From Pseudomonas abieticivorans (GTDB taxonomy: Bacteria; Pseudomonadota; Gammaproteobacteria; Pseudomonadales; Pseudomonadaceae), in the NCBI RefSeq assembly GCF_023509015.1, contig NZ_CP094975.1, positions 3,899,501 to 3,963,500 of the forward strand: a DNA stretch of 64,000 bases, read 5' to 3'. Of the stretch, positions 1-10,701 are shown piece by piece. Within the stretch, counting starts at the first letter, position 1. Every line of letters begins with the position of its first letter. The notes under the pieces are model-generated. The model had not been told where the DNA came from. It saw only the letters and a program-made list of their open reading frames with translations, and ran no database searches. The position numbers and the translations under genes are program-made.

Positions 1-534
1 GGCAACGACCCTTCGGTACGGCCGCAAAAAGATTTCGTCACGCAACTGGATGGCGTGCCGATGCGCTACGACGGCGCCAACACGCCGTTCCCCCACGGCG
101 GCGTCGACAGCGTCGCGCTGGCCCCCGACAGTTCGCGGTTCTACTACTCGCCGCTCACCAGCCGCCACCTGTGGAGCCTGCCCACCGCAGCCTTGTCCAA
201 CTTCAGCCTGAGCGACGCACAACTGGCGGCGCAGATTCGCGACGAAGGCGAAAAAGTGATGACCGATGGCATGGACATGGACAGCCAAGGCCGCCTGTAC
301 CTGACCGACGCCGAGCACCACCAGATTCTGCGTCGCTGGCCCGATGGCCACCTCGACGTGGTGCTGCGCGACCCGCGCCTGGTGTGGCCCGATGGCTTGT
401 TCGTGACCGGCGACAGCGTCTACGTGACCCTGGGCCAATGGGACCGCCTGGGCAAACACAGCGATACGCGCAAACCGCCTTACCTGCTGATTCGCACCTC
501 CACCGAGCCGACCCCGCAGTTCAATGCGCAATGA
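1..534 (+). CDS. Yellow/major royal jelly-family beta-propeller protein (5' end missing)
   Basis: The reading frame is open from base 1 and ends at a TGA at 532-534, so only the C-terminal 177 residues are present. The text resembles the MRJP/Yellow-like family (often labelled L-dopachrome tautomerase-related or SMP-30-like): blade segments such as DGMDMDSQGRLYLTDAEHH and the closing RLVWPDGLFV...VYVTLGQW...RKPPYLLIR block. The next gene ends with nearly the same block (LIWPDGLYY...VYVSVGQWQR...RKPPYEVLRF), so the two are tandem paralogues. The gap to the next start is 25 bases with a Shine-Dalgarno, so they probably form an operon. The substrate is unknown. The family assignment is fairly safe; the enzymatic label is not, because bacterial members are poorly characterised. 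Confidence 0.75.
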   Translation, partial: GNDPSVRPQKDFVTQLDGVPMRYDGANTPFPHGGVDSVALAPDSSRFYYSPLTSRHLWSLPTAALSNFSLSDAQLAAQIRDEGEKVMTDGMDMDSQGRLYLTDAEHHQILRRWPDGHLDVVLRDPRLVWPDGLFVTGDSVYVTLGQWDRLGKHSDTRKPPYLLIRTSTEPTPQFNAQ

Positions 535-559
535 GCCCTCCATCGATAAGGACCGTGCG

Positions 560-1669
560 ATGAACCCAGCCAAACTTGCCTTGCCCCTGTTGTTACTGGC
601 CAGCCCCTTCGCCACCTGGGCGGCCACCCTGCCGCCCGGCGAAGTGGTGGTGTCGCTGCCCAACGCCGAGGCTTCCGGCGTAGTGGTGACCCCTGCCGGG
701 CGTACTTTCCTGACCTTGCCCCGTGCTGGCAGCAACCACAACGAACCATCGGTGGTGGAAATCATCGGCGGCAAACCGGTGGCTTTCCCGGATGCTGCCA
801 CCACCGTGCCGTCGAACAAACCCTTGGCCGACTGGATCGTCTCGCCGCTGGGCATGACCCTGAGCGGCAACACGCTGTGGGTGCTGGACGAAGGCAAGCG
901 TGCAGGGGTCGATGGCATCCCCGATGGCTCGGCCAAGCTCTTGGCCATCGACATCGACACACGCAAGATCACCCGCACGATCTTCTTCAAGAAGCCGTTC
1001 ATGCGTGACACGATTCAACTCAACGACTTGCGCGTGGACATGAGCCACGGCAAGCAGGGCACTGTGTACATCAGCAACAACGGCTTCGCCAAGCCAGACA
1101 ATTCGTTGATCGTGGTGGACATCGCCAGCGGCAAGATGCGCGAGATCTTCCGCGACGCTCCCGAAACCTCGCCGGCGCCGGGCTTCATGACCTACGTGGA
1201 GGGCCAGCCCCACGCCTACAGCGTCGACCACGCCACCATGCCCCAGGGCGGCGCCAACGGCATCGAGCTTTCGCCCGACAACAAGACGTTGTACTGGACC
1301 ATCCCCACCAACCCCAATTACTACAGCATCGCCACGGCCGACCTGAGCAACTTCAACCTGCCTGAGTCGGCCCTGAAAAAGGCCACGCATTTCGAAGGGC
1401 AGACCGCGTCCAACGGCGGGATTACCGTGGATGACAAGGGCTCGGTATATTTCGGTGATGCGTCGCGCTATTCGATCATCAAGAAGGACACCCATGGCAA
1501 ATTCTCGCTGGTGGCCACCGACCCGCGCTTGATCTGGCCGGACGGGTTGTACTACCGCAATGGCTATGTGTACGTGAGCGTGGGCCAGTGGCAGCGCGCG
1601 CCGGGCTTGAATGGCGGCAAGGATTTGCGCAAGCCGCCGTATGAGGTGTTGCGCTTCAAGGCTCAATAG
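560..1669 (+). CDS. Exported Yellow/major royal jelly-family beta-propeller protein
   Basis: This is a 369-residue protein starting at ATG 560, preceded by AAGGA at 547-551; an in-frame ATG at 524 lacks a site and lies inside the upstream gene. Residues 1-21 form a signal peptide with a hydrophobic leucine-rich core ending in TWA, so the mature protein is probably periplasmic. The rest has repeated beta-propeller strands, including the sequence GGITVDDKGSVYFGD and a C-terminal WPDGLYY/VSVGQWQR/RKPPYEVLRF region typical of MRJP/Yellow-like proteins. It is a tandem paralogue of the truncated gene at the left edge. The role is unknown; family relatives bind small molecules or act on them in the SMP-30/lactonase superfamily. 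A full REPIN lies just downstream. Confidence 0.8.
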   Translation: MNPAKLALPLLLLASPFATWAATLPPGEVVVSLPNAEASGVVVTPAGRTFLTLPRAGSNHNEPSVVEIIGGKPVAFPDAATTVPSNKPLADWIVSPLGMTLSGNTLWVLDEGKRAGVDGIPDGSAKLLAIDIDTRKITRTIFFKKPFMRDTIQLNDLRVDMSHGKQGTVYISNNGFAKPDNSLIVVDIASGKMREIFRDAPETSPAPGFMTYVEGQPHAYSVDHATMPQGGANGIELSPDNKTLYWTIPTNPNYYSIATADLSNFNLPESALKKATHFEGQTASNGGITVDDKGSVYFGDASRYSIIKKDTHGKFSLVATDPRLIWPDGLYYRNGYVYVSVGQWQRAPGLNGGKDLRKPPYEVLRFKAQ

Positions 1670-2120
1670 CCTGCAGCACCCCCGGTAGGAGCGGATTCAT
1701 CCGCGAAGCGTTCGCTGCGGTATACCAGGCACACTGCGGGGCGTTCTTCGCGGATGAATCCGCTCCCACACGACGTGTGGGTTTAAAACAACCATTGCCA
1801 AGCCGATCCACCCCTGGTTATATTCCAACTTCGAAAACCGTCACGCCAAGGCCACCATGCCCGCTTTTTGCAACCACGCCCCCAACGTTTCAGCAGCCAA
1901 CGCTGCCGACGTGTCGTGCGCGAGCAAACAGCCGCCCATGCGCAGCCACTATCCCCCGCCTTCTGTCGTTCAGTCGCCGGTGTGCACCGCAGTCGCACCC
2001 CCAGGCGTCGTTTTCGCGGTTTAAGCAGCCTTTGACTGGCTGTAACCCCGCGCACCCCAAAACACTGAATCCGGCGTAAGCCGACCTGGCCTTATTTGGC
2101 CTGAATGACAGGTGCCTCAC
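1670..2120. other. Gene-free spacer with REPIN
   Basis: These 451 bases separate the royal-jelly-like pair from the EamA permease. The left part holds a REPIN. Short open frames on both strands (for example 1777-2079) have no homologue I recognise, no good ribosome-binding site and proline/threonine-rich noise composition. Just before the permease is the palindrome GGCCTTATTTGGCC (about 2088-2101). I see no supported gene or RNA. Confidence 0.5.
1685..1767. repeat. REPIN (two inverted REP palindromes)
   Basis: Left arm GTAGGAGCGGATTCATCCGCG at 1685-1705 continues to 1707. The right arm, TTCGCGGATGAATCCGCTCC plus one C, occupies 1747-1767. The arms are inverted copies about 40 bases apart, the usual REPIN design. 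The same repeat recurs at 8777-8926, 16495-16580, 31784-31808, 34558-34582 and 50010-50032. It follows a gene end and may act as a transcript-stabilising or terminating structure. Confidence 0.85.
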
Positions 2121-3020
2121 ATGTTTGCCTTAACCAAAGAATCCGTGGCCTCGGCGGCCACCACCGTGCTGTTCGTTCTGCTTTGGAGCAGCGGCGCGAT
2201 CTTCTCCAAACTGGGCCTGGCCCACGGCAGTACCTTTGCCTTTTTGCTGTTTCGTTCCGCCATCGCTTTTATCGGGCTGTTGCTGTTGCTGCCCTGGCTC
2301 AAGTTGAAACTGCCCAAAGGGCGGGGGCCGTTGTTGTATGCGGCGGGCACCGGGCTGGTATTGCTGGGCGGTTACCAGATCTTCTACCTGCTGGCATTGG
2401 ACCTGAAAATCACCCCCGGGGTCATGGCAACGCTCATGGGCGTGCAGCCGATCCTTACCGCCGTGCTGATGGAGCGTCAGCGCTCCTTTACTCGGTTGTT
2501 CGGCCTGGCGCTGGGCCTGAGCGGGTTGATTCTGGTGGTGTACCAGGGCATCGGCACGGCCGGCATGTCGATGGCTGGAATGCTGTGCGGCTTGCTGGCG
2601 CTGGCGAGCATGACCCTGGGCTCGATCATGCAAAAGCGCATCACCAGCAACCCGTTGGGTACGTTGCCGGTGCAGTACCTGGCCGGCCTGCTGTTGTGCG
2701 CCGCGTTCGTACCGTTCCAGCCGTTCCATTTCGAGGCCAGCGCCGGGTTCTTTGGCCCAGTGCTGTACATGGGCCTGGTGGTGTCGCTGCTGGCCACGCT
2801 GTTGCTGTACCGGTTGATCGCCCGTGGCAACCTGGTCAACGTTACCAGCCTGTTCTACTTGGTGCCGGCGGTGACGGCGCTGATGGATTACCTGATTTTT
2901 GGTAATCGGTTGGCACTGCTCAGCGTGCTGGGGATGGGGTTGATCGTGCTGGGGTTGGTGTTTGTGTTTCGCAAGGCCGCTATCGCCCCCGCTTCAACGT
3001 CTCACTCGGCAACTCATTGA
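2121..3020 (+). CDS. EamA/DMT-family inner-membrane permease
   Basis: This is a 299-residue hydrophobic protein with about ten membrane segments in two EamA repeats (roughly residues 10-140 and 150-285). The N-terminal TVLFVLLWSSGAIFSKLGLA and the loop GVQPILTAVLMERQRSFTRL are typical of drug/metabolite transporters. ATG 2121 is chosen because ACAGG at 2108-2112 sits about eight bases upstream; a GTG at 2112 is in frame but lacks a site. Its last 41 bases overlap the convergent AraC gene. The family exports or imports amino acids, nucleosides and other metabolites; the substrate cannot be told from sequence. Confidence 0.85.
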   Translation: MFALTKESVASAATTVLFVLLWSSGAIFSKLGLAHGSTFAFLLFRSAIAFIGLLLLLPWLKLKLPKGRGPLLYAAGTGLVLLGGYQIFYLLALDLKITPGVMATLMGVQPILTAVLMERQRSFTRLFGLALGLSGLILVVYQGIGTAGMSMAGMLCGLLALASMTLGSIMQKRITSNPLGTLPVQYLAGLLLCAAFVPFQPFHFEASAGFFGPVLYMGLVVSLLATLLLYRLIARGNLVNVTSLFYLVPAVTALMDYLIFGNRLALLSVLGMGLIVLGLVFVFRKAAIAPASTSHSATH

Positions 3021-3882
3021 ACAACGCCCGGTAACTGCTGGAAAACCGCCCCAAATGCCAGAACGACCAATGCATGGCCACCTCGGCCACGGTGGTTTGG
3101 TTGGGGCTGCGTTGCAGCAGTTCGCGGTGTGCGCTGTTCAGTCGGCGCAGGCGCAGCCACTGCGCCGGCGCCATGCCGGTGAAGGCTTTGAAGGCATGTT
3201 GCAGGTGGCGCAGCGGCACTCCGGCGATGCGGGCCAGTTCCATCAGGTTCAGGGTTTCGTCTGGCACGTCGGCCGACCATTCGAACACCCGCTTCATGAT
3301 CAGCCGTTCTTCGCTGCGCCGCTGCAGGGCGCCTCGGTCAAGGCACGCCGAGGCGTTGTCGAGGATGAACAGGCAGTCGTCCAGCAGTTGCTGGGTCAGA
3401 GCCTCGCGGCTGGGTGGGTCGAAGGTGTTGGACAGGCGGGTGAGGGTGCCGCTTAGCCAGCGGGTGAACAGCGCGTTTTGCTGGGAGCTCAAGGGCGCCA
3501 TGAACAGGCCTTCCAGCCTGCCAACGTCCAGGCCGTGGCGCTGGACGAACTCGGGGCCGAACACCACGGCCACCTCGCGGTAGTTTTCCGGGGTAATCCA
3601 TATGTTGCGGCTTTCACCGTTGAGCACGTATAACGCGTTGTCGCTGCCATCGAAACAGAACGCCAAGGCGCCTTCGGGCGCGCTGAAATTCTGCTCCACG
3701 CGAGTGTTCATGCACTCTTCGTAGATCTCCACGCCCTGCAAGTCCAGATAGCGGATGAGGCCTGCAAAATGCCCAGGTGACATTTGCTGGTACTGCTGCA
3801 CCCAACCGGGCGTGGCGCGGATCTGTTCGGCCACATCGCCGGTGTTGAATGCCTGGACGTGCAACGGGGTTGAAGCTGTCAT
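2980..3882 (-). CDS. AraC-family transcriptional regulator
   Basis: This is a 300-residue protein. The C-terminal region (about 205-300) holds the double helix-turn-helix of AraC proteins, with LMELARIAGVPLRHLQHAFK in the first helix pair and TVAEVAMHWSFWHLGRFSSS in the second. The N-terminal 190 residues form a sensor domain without obvious catalytic motifs, similar in outline to EutR-type regulators. ATG 3882 is preferred over 3945: it has AAGG about seven bases upstream, and the longer start would add an unconserved-looking tail. It is divergent from the glutamine-synthetase-family gene (about 150 bases between starts), so it probably controls the amine catabolic unit to its right. The effector is unknown. 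Confidence 0.85.
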   Translation of the reverse strand: MTASTPLHVQAFNTGDVAEQIRATPGWVQQYQQMSPGHFAGLIRYLDLQGVEIYEECMNTRVEQNFSAPEGALAFCFDGSDNALYVLNGESRNIWITPENYREVAVVFGPEFVQRHGLDVGRLEGLFMAPLSSQQNALFTRWLSGTLTRLSNTFDPPSREALTQQLLDDCLFILDNASACLDRGALQRRSEERLIMKRVFEWSADVPDETLNLMELARIAGVPLRHLQHAFKAFTGMAPAQWLRLRRLNSAHRELLQRSPNQTTVAEVAMHWSFWHLGRFSSSYRALFNELPSETLKRGR

Positions 3883-4033
3883 GCGAAAGCCTTGCGCACT
3901 GTTATGGTGCGTTCTATTTGGCAGGAAGTGGATAGATGCAGTCACGCTGTTTGCCCAAGATAGCCGCCAACGCGCCCCATGGGAAGACTCCCGTCAGATG
4001 GTGGCGCTGAATAAAACCCACAACGAGGTCTTT

Positions 4034-5393
4034 ATGAATGTCCCTTTCGATCAGCTGTCTTCTTGGCTGAAAGAACACAAGATTACCGAAGTCGAGTGTG
4101 TTGTCAGTGACCTGACTGGCATCGCCCGCGGCAAAATTGCACCCACCAACAAGTTCCTGCATGAGCGAGGCATGCGCCTGCCGGAAAGTGTCCTTCTGCA
4201 AACGGTAACCGGGGACTTCGTCGACGACGATATCTACTACGACCTGCTGGACCCGGCCGACATCGACATGATCTGCCGCCCGGACGCCTCGGCCATCTAC
4301 GTGATCCCGTGGGCGATCGAGCCGACCGCCATCGTCATCCATGACACCTTCGACAAGGTTGGCAACCCGATCGAACTGTCGCCACGCAACGTGCTGAAAA
4401 AAGTGCTGAAGCTATACACCGACAAGGGCTGGAAGCCGATCGTCGCACCAGAAATGGAGTTCTACCTGACCCAGCGCTGCGAAGACCCGGACTTGCCTTT
4501 GAAGGCGCCGCTGGGCCGTTCGGGCCGCTGCCGAAAGTGGCCGCCAGTCGTTCTCCATCGATGCCGCCAACGAATTCGACCCGCTGTTCGAGGACGTCTA
4601 TGACTGGTGCGAAGCCCAGGGCCTGGACCTGGACACGCTGATCCACGAAGACGGCCCGGCGCAGATGGAAATCAACTTCCGCCATGGCGATGCCCTGGAC
4701 CTGGCCGACCAGATCACCGTGTTCAAGCGCACCTTGCGTGAAGCGGCGCTCAAGCACAATGTGACCGCCACCTTTATGGCCAAGCCTGTGGCCGACGAGC
4801 CGGGCAGCGCCATGCACCTGCACCAGAGCGTGGTCGATATCGTTACCGGCAAGCCGATCTTCGTCAACGACGACGGCAGCATGAGCGAGCTGTTCCTGCA
4901 GCACATCGGCGGCCTGCAAAAGTACATCCCCAAGCTGCTGCCGATGTTCGCGCCCAACGTGAACTCGTTCCGCCGCTTTCTGCCCGACACCTCGGCGCCG
5001 GTCAACGTGGAGTGGGGTGAAGAAAACCGCACCGTGGGCCTGCGCGTGCCCACCTCAAGCCCCGATGCCATGCGTGTGGAAAACCGCTTGCCGGGCGCCG
5101 ACGCCAACCCGTACCTGGCCATTGCCGCGAGCTTGTTGTGTGGCTACCTGGGCATGGTCGAAGGTATCAACCCGAGCGCGCCCGTGCAGGGCCGCGCCTA
5201 CGAGCGCCGCAACCTGCGCCTGCCGATCACTATCGAAGACGCACTGGCCCACATGGAAGAGTGCGACACGGTCATGAAATACCTGGGCGAGAAGTTCGTC
5301 CGCGGCTATGTCGCGGTGAAACGCGCCGAGCATGAAAACTTCAAGCGGGTGATCAGTTCGTGGGAACGGGAGTTTCTGCTGCTGAGCGTGTGA
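4034..5393 (+). pseudogene. Glutamine synthetase-family (SpuI/PuuA-like) gene with a +1 frameshift
   Basis: Two adjacent frames together encode one 452-residue glutamine-synthetase fold protein. Residues from ATG 4034 (GAGG at 4025-4028) run in frame to about 4528. The remainder, beginning AESGRQSFSIDAANEFDPLF, continues one frame over to TGA 5393. Deleting one base at 4529 (an extra T in GGCCGC-T-GCCGAA) restores the reading. C-terminal motifs include MEINFRHGDALDLADQ, EPGSAMHLHQS and VRVENRLPGADANPY-type sequence (here MRVENRLPGADANPYLA). Family members ligate glutamate to putrescine or other amines (gamma-glutamylation) or make glutamine; the neighbouring binding protein and amine oxidase favour polyamine use. 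The frameshift is either a true lesion or an indel error. As written, the product would be a truncated protein of about 190 residues. Confidence 0.85.
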
Positions 5394-5422
5394 TGGCTTT
5401 TATAAAACTCAAAAAAAACTAA

Positions 5423-6522
<1,100 letters not shown>

Positions 6523-6523
<1 letters not shown>

Positions 6524-7833
6524 TGCGAGAAACTGCCATGGCAATGCCTTCGGAACACGCCCGTTCCTACTACCTGAATTCCGCCAGCGCGATGCCGGAA
6601 TACCCCCGGCTGAGCGCGGACCAGGTTGCTGACGTGTGCGTGATCGGCGGCGGTTTTACCGGCGTCAATACCGCCATCGAGCTGGCCCAGCGCGGGCTCT
6701 CGGTGATTTTGCTGGAGGGGCGGCGCATCGGTTGGGGCGCCAGTGGGCGCAACGGCGGGCAACTGATCCGCGGCATTGGCCACGAGGTGGACGGCTTTGC
6801 CCAGTACGTGGGGCAGGAGGGCGTGCAGTACTTGAAGCACGCCGGTGATGAGTCGGTGCAGGTGGTGCGCCGGCGCATCGCCGAGCACGGCATCGACTGC
6901 GACCTGCGCTGGGGCTTCTGCGAGCTGGCCAATACCGCGGCGCAGTTTGCCGCGTTCAAGGCCCAACAGGACAGCCCGGATGCCCAGGCCTACCCGTTTG
7001 CCACGCGCCTGGTGGGCCCTGAACACATGGATGAAGTGGTCGGCTCCGATGCTTATGCCGGCGGGTTGATCGACATGGGCTCGGGGCACTTGCACCCGCT
7101 CAACCTGGTGTTGGGCGAGGCGCGGGCGGCGGCTTCCCTGGGGGTGAAAATCTTCGAGCACAGCCCGGTGCTGGAACTGATCCACGGCGACACCGTGCAG
7201 GTGCGCACGGCCACCGGTACTGTGCGCGCCGGGCACCTGGTGCTGGGTTGCAATGCCCACCTGGAAGAATTGGAGCCGCGCCTGAGCGGTAAGGTGCTGC
7301 CGGCCGGCAGCTACATCATCGCCACCGAGCCGTTGAGCGAGGCGGTTGCCAAGCAGTTGATCCCGGAAAACCTGGCGCTGTGCGACCAGAAAGTCGGCTT
7401 GGATTACTACCGGCTTTCGGCTGATCGCCGCTTGCTGTTTGGCGGCGCTTGCCACTATTCCGGCCGTGACCCGGCCGACATCGCCGGCTACATGCAGCCG
7501 AAGATGCTCAAGGTGTTCCCGCAACTGGCCAACACCCGCATCGACTTCCAGTGGGGAGGCAAGATCGGCATTACCGCCAATCGCTTTCCGCAGGTGGGCC
7601 GCTTGCAGCAGTACCCGAACGTGTACTACGCCCAAGGCTATTCAGGCCATGGGGTCAACGTTACCCATTGGACTGCCAAGCTGCTGGCCGAAGGTATTCA
7701 CGCCGGGCACAGCCAGGGCCTGGACATTTTCAGCAAGGTGCCGCACATGACCTTCCCCGGTGGCAAGGCCCTGCGCTCGCCGTTGCTGGCGCTGGGCATG
7801 CTCTGGTACCGGGTGAAGGAAATTATCGGCTAG
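6523..7833 (+). CDS. FAD-dependent amine oxidase (PuuB/DadA-like oxidoreductase)
   Basis: This is a 436-residue DAO-family flavoprotein. The FAD-binding Rossmann motif VCVIGGGFTGVNTAIEL is near residues 38-54, followed by the GWGASGRNGGQL block typical of gamma-glutamylputrescine oxidase and related enzymes. The C-terminal NVYYAQGYSGHGVNVTHW segment is the second FAD-contact region. The ATG at 6523 overlaps the upstream TGA; in-frame ATGs at 6538 and 6544 are alternatives and none has a strong ribosome site. Linked to a SpuI/PuuA-like synthetase and a polyamine binding protein, it is most likely a gamma-glutamylpolyamine or amine oxidase producing an aldehyde and hydrogen peroxide. Its end overlaps the convergent EamA gene by 11 bases. 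Confidence 0.85.
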
Positions 7834-8719
7834 CCCGCTTGTTGTGCGGCATCAGCACCAGCCACAGCGCCAGGGCGATGAGGATGCCGCCATACACGTG
7901 CGCCCAGGACAGCGGCTCGCCCAGCAGCATGGCGCCCCAGAGCACACCGAAGCCTGGGATCATGAAGGTCACGGTGCTGGATTTGACCGGGCCAATCTCG
8001 CTCAGCAGGCGGAAATACAGGATGTAGGCGAAGGCCGTGCACACCAGGCCCAGGCCCAGCAACGACAACCACACCTCCACGCCGCCCCAACTTGCGGGCG
8101 GTTGCCGGAACACGCTGATGGCAAACAGCGGCAACAACAACAGCGTGGCGCCTAGCATGCTGCCCAGTGCCGAGAGGCGTGGGTCAAGGCCGCCTTGTTG
8201 GTCCAGCCAGCGCCGGGCCAGGAAGCCGGCAAAGCCATAGCAGGTGGTGGCCAGCAAGCACGACACCGCGCCCATCAGCAGGTTGGCATCAAAGGCCACC
8301 GGCCCGGCACGGGTCAGTACGGCCACGCCGAGCAAGCCGAGAAATACCCCGCCAAGCTTCAGCGGCGTCAGCCGTTCATGAAAGAACAACCCGCCGATCA
8401 ACACACCCATCAGCGGCGTGGTGGCATTGAAAATCGCCGAGTAGCCGGCCGGCAATACTTGCGCTGCGATGGCGTAGAGGGTGGCCGGCAGCCCGGAGTT
8501 GATCATACCCAACAGCAGGCAGGTCTTGAGCTTGCCCTGGAAATCCCAGCGCACGCGCAGCAGGGCCAGAATCAGCAGCAGGCCGCTGGCGGCGATAGAC
8601 ACCCGAAAGAACGCGGTGGGCAAGGCGCCCAGTACCGGGGCGATGATGCGCATGAACAGAAAGCTGGCGCCCCAGACGGCGGCGAGCAGTAGCATGTTGA
8701 TGAGGGAAGCGGGTTTCAA
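7823..8719 (-). CDS. EamA/DMT-family inner-membrane permease
   Basis: This is a 298-residue protein of two EamA repeats with about ten membrane helices. It begins near LINMLLLAAVWGASFLFMRI, which is typical of the family, and the second repeat contains SEIGPVKSSTVTFMIPGFGV. The start appears to be TTG at 8719, because GGAG lies about six bases upstream and the family's conserved N-terminus starts there; the next ATG would remove eight residues. It is unrelated in sequence detail to the permease at 2121 beyond the family. The substrate is unknown. It is convergent with the amine oxidase, so export or uptake of an amine metabolite is possible but unproven. Confidence 0.85.
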   Translation of the reverse strand: MKPASLINMLLLAAVWGASFLFMRIIAPVLGALPTAFFRVSIAASGLLLILALLRVRWDFQGKLKTCLLLGMINSGLPATLYAIAAQVLPAGYSAIFNATTPLMGVLIGGLFFHERLTPLKLGGVFLGLLGVAVLTRAGPVAFDANLLMGAVSCLLATTCYGFAGFLARRWLDQQGGLDPRLSALGSMLGATLLLLPLFAISVFRQPPASWGGVEVWLSLLGLGLVCTAFAYILYFRLLSEIGPVKSSTVTFMIPGFGVLWGAMLLGEPLSWAHVYGGILIALALWLVLMPHNKRASR

Positions 8720-8776
8720 AATTGGCTCCGAGGGCGGGCAACGCCTCTGCGGCAGGCCATGGCGCGTTGCAGCAAT

Positions 8777-8926
8777 TGTAGGACTGGATTCATCCGGGAA
8801 TAGGCCGCGCGGGCGGCCGGTGGTGGCCGTGACTACATTTAACGGCCGGCGTATTGTACCTAAAGCACGCCGCAGTATGTCTGACTCACCGCAGCGTGCT
8901 TTTCGCGGATCAATCCGCTCCTACAG
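8777..8926. repeat. Degenerate REP pair
   Basis: A decayed left arm (TGTAGGACTGGATTCATCC, from 8777) and a better right arm (TTCGCGGATCAATCCGCTCC, about 8902-8921) lie in the gap between the divergent EamA permease and aceK. The left arm carries several changes from the repeats at 1685 and 16495. The spacing is about 100 bases, wider than the intact REPINs. Confidence 0.6.
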
Positions 8927-8979
8927 GTGGTGCAGGCGGGCTAAGCTTGGGGTTCACCGAACCCGCCAGAGGTCCAACC

Positions 8980-10701
8980 ATGCCGCACCCATGGCCCGCC
9001 GCCGACATCGCCCGTACCGTGCTCGATGGCTTCGACGACTACCGCAAGCATTTCGGCATCATCACCGACGGCGCCCGGGCGCGCTTCGAGCTGGCCCATT
9101 GGCAGGAGATTCAACACGCGTCGGCCGCGCGCATCAACCTGTACGAAGACAAGGTCGCCGAGGTGGTCAGCCGGCTGCGCGAGCGCTTTGCCAGTGATGT
9201 GCTGATGGACGTGGCGCAATGGCCGCTGGTGAAAAGCGCCTACATCCGGCTGATCGACGTGCGCTTTGACGATGAGCTGGCCGAAACCTGGTACAACTCG
9301 ATTTTCTGCGGGCTGTTCAGCCACGACCTGATCAGCGATGGCTGCATGTTCATCCACACCACGCGGCCCTCCCTGCGCGGCGAGCGGGCGGCGCAAACCC
9401 GCACCTATCGGCCCAACGGCAAGCTCTCGGCCATGCTCGCGCAAGTGTTCAGCGACTACGGTTTTGAGGTGCCCTATGCCGACCTGCCCGGCGACCTGGC
9501 GCGGCTGGAAGGCCAACTGCGCGACAACCTGCCGGATTGGGTGTGCAAAGACAACGAACTGCGCGTGGAGCTGTTTTCCTCGGTGCTGTACCGCAACAAG
9601 GGCGCCTACCTGGTGGGCCGCATCTACACCCAGGAGGAGCAATGGCCGTTGGTGATTCCCTTCCTGCACCGCGAAGGCAAGGGCATCCAGATCGATGCGT
9701 TGATCACTGACGAGGCCGATGTCTCGATCATTTTTTCCTTCACGCGCTCCTACTTCATGGTCGACGTGCCGGTGCCGGCCGAATTCATCGGTTTCCTCAA
9801 GCGCATCCTGCCCGGCAAACACATCGCTGAGCTGTACACCTCGATCGGCTTCTACAAGCACGGCAAGTCGGAGTTCTACCGTGCGCTGATCAGTCACCTG
9901 GCCAACACCGACGATCGCTTCATCATGGCCCCGGGGGTGCGTGGCATGGTCATGACGGTGTTCACCCTGCCGGGCTTCAACACCGTGTTCAAGCTGATCA
10001 AGGACCGCTTCTCGCCGTCAAAGAACGTCGACCGCAACACGGTGATCGAGAAATACCGGCTGGTGAAAAGCGTCGACCGGGTCGGGCGCATGGCTGACAC
10101 CCAGGAGTTTTCCGATTTCCGTTTCCCCATCGGCAAGTTCGAGCCCGAGTGCCTGGCCGAACTATTGGAGGTGGCGCCGTCCACGGTGCAGGTGGAGGGC
10201 GACACGGTGCTGGTGCGCCACTGCTGGACCGAACGGCGCATGACCCCACTCAACCTGTACCTGGAAGCCGCCAGCGAAGCCCAAGTGCATGAGGCGCTGG
10301 AGGACTACGGCCTGGCGATCAAGCAATTGGCGGCGGCGAATATCTTCCCCGGCGACATGCTGCTGAAAAACTTCGGCGTGACGCGCCATGGGCGGGTGGT
10401 GTTCTATGACTACGACGAGATCTGCTACCTGACCGAGGCCAATTTCCGGTATATCCCACCGCCGCGCTTTCCCGAGGACGAGATGGCTAGCGAGCCCTGG
10501 TATTCGATCGGGCCCCACGACGTGTTCCCCGAGGAGTTCCCGCCGTTCCTGTTTGCCGATGCGGGCCAACGGCGCTTGTTCAGCCAGTTGCATGGCGAGC
10601 TGTACGACGCCGATTACTGGAAGGGCCTGCAGGGGGCGATCCTGGATGGCAAGGTGATCGATGTGTTCCCCTACCGGCGCAAGGGGCGCGATAGCGAATG
10701 A
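8980..10701 (+). CDS. aceK: Isocitrate dehydrogenase kinase/phosphatase
   Basis: This is a 573-residue cytoplasmic protein, close to the 578 residues of E. coli AceK. It phosphorylates and dephosphorylates isocitrate dehydrogenase and so sets the split between the TCA cycle and the glyoxylate bypass. Diagnostic stretches are [47 protein letters not shown] and, in the kinase core, [19 protein letters not shown] with [20 protein letters not shown] 8980 is chosen because AGAGG lies seven bases upstream; the longer open frame from 8854 runs through a REP. It is not next to aceA or aceB here, as is usual in pseudomonads. It abuts the convergent lipoprotein gene with no spacer. Confidence 0.97.
   Translation: MPHPWPAADIARTVLDGFDDYRKHFGIITDGARARFELAHWQEIQHASAARINLYEDKVAEVVSRLRERFASDVLMDVAQWPLVKSAYIRLIDVRFDDELAETWYNSIFCGLFSHDLISDGCMFIHTTRPSLRGERAAQTRTYRPNGKLSAMLAQVFSDYGFEVPYADLPGDLARLEGQLRDNLPDWVCKDNELRVELFSSVLYRNKGAYLVGRIYTQEEQWPLVIPFLHREGKGIQIDALITDEADVSIIFSFTRSYFMVDVPVPAEFIGFLKRILPGKHIAELYTSIGFYKHGKSEFYRALISHLANTDDRFIMAPGVRGMVMTVFTLPGFNTVFKLIKDRFSPSKNVDRNTVIEKYRLVKSVDRVGRMADTQEFSDFRFPIGKFEPECLAELLEVAPSTVQVEGDTVLVRHCWTERRMTPLNLYLEAASEAQVHEALEDYGLAIKQLAAANIFPGDMLLKNFGVTRHGRVVFYDYDEICYLTEANFRYIPPPRFPEDEMASEPWYSIGPHDVFPEEFPPFLFADAGQRRLFSQLHGELYDADYWKGLQGAILDGKVIDVFPYRRKGRDSE

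Noticed and set aside
593..1666. 357-codon open frame opposite the royal-jelly-like gene
   Set aside because: It is a mirror of a well-supported gene in GC-rich DNA; its text is His/Val/Gly-rich noise without motif, signal or ribosome site.
1777..2079. 100-codon frame in the spacer before the EamA permease
   Set aside because: No ribosome site, Pro/Thr/Ser-rich noise, overlapping frames on the other strand are equally long.
4529..4603. Programmed frameshift in the glutamine-synthetase-like gene
   Set aside because: No slippery codon pair, rare codon or stop at the junction; a single inserted base explains it more simply.
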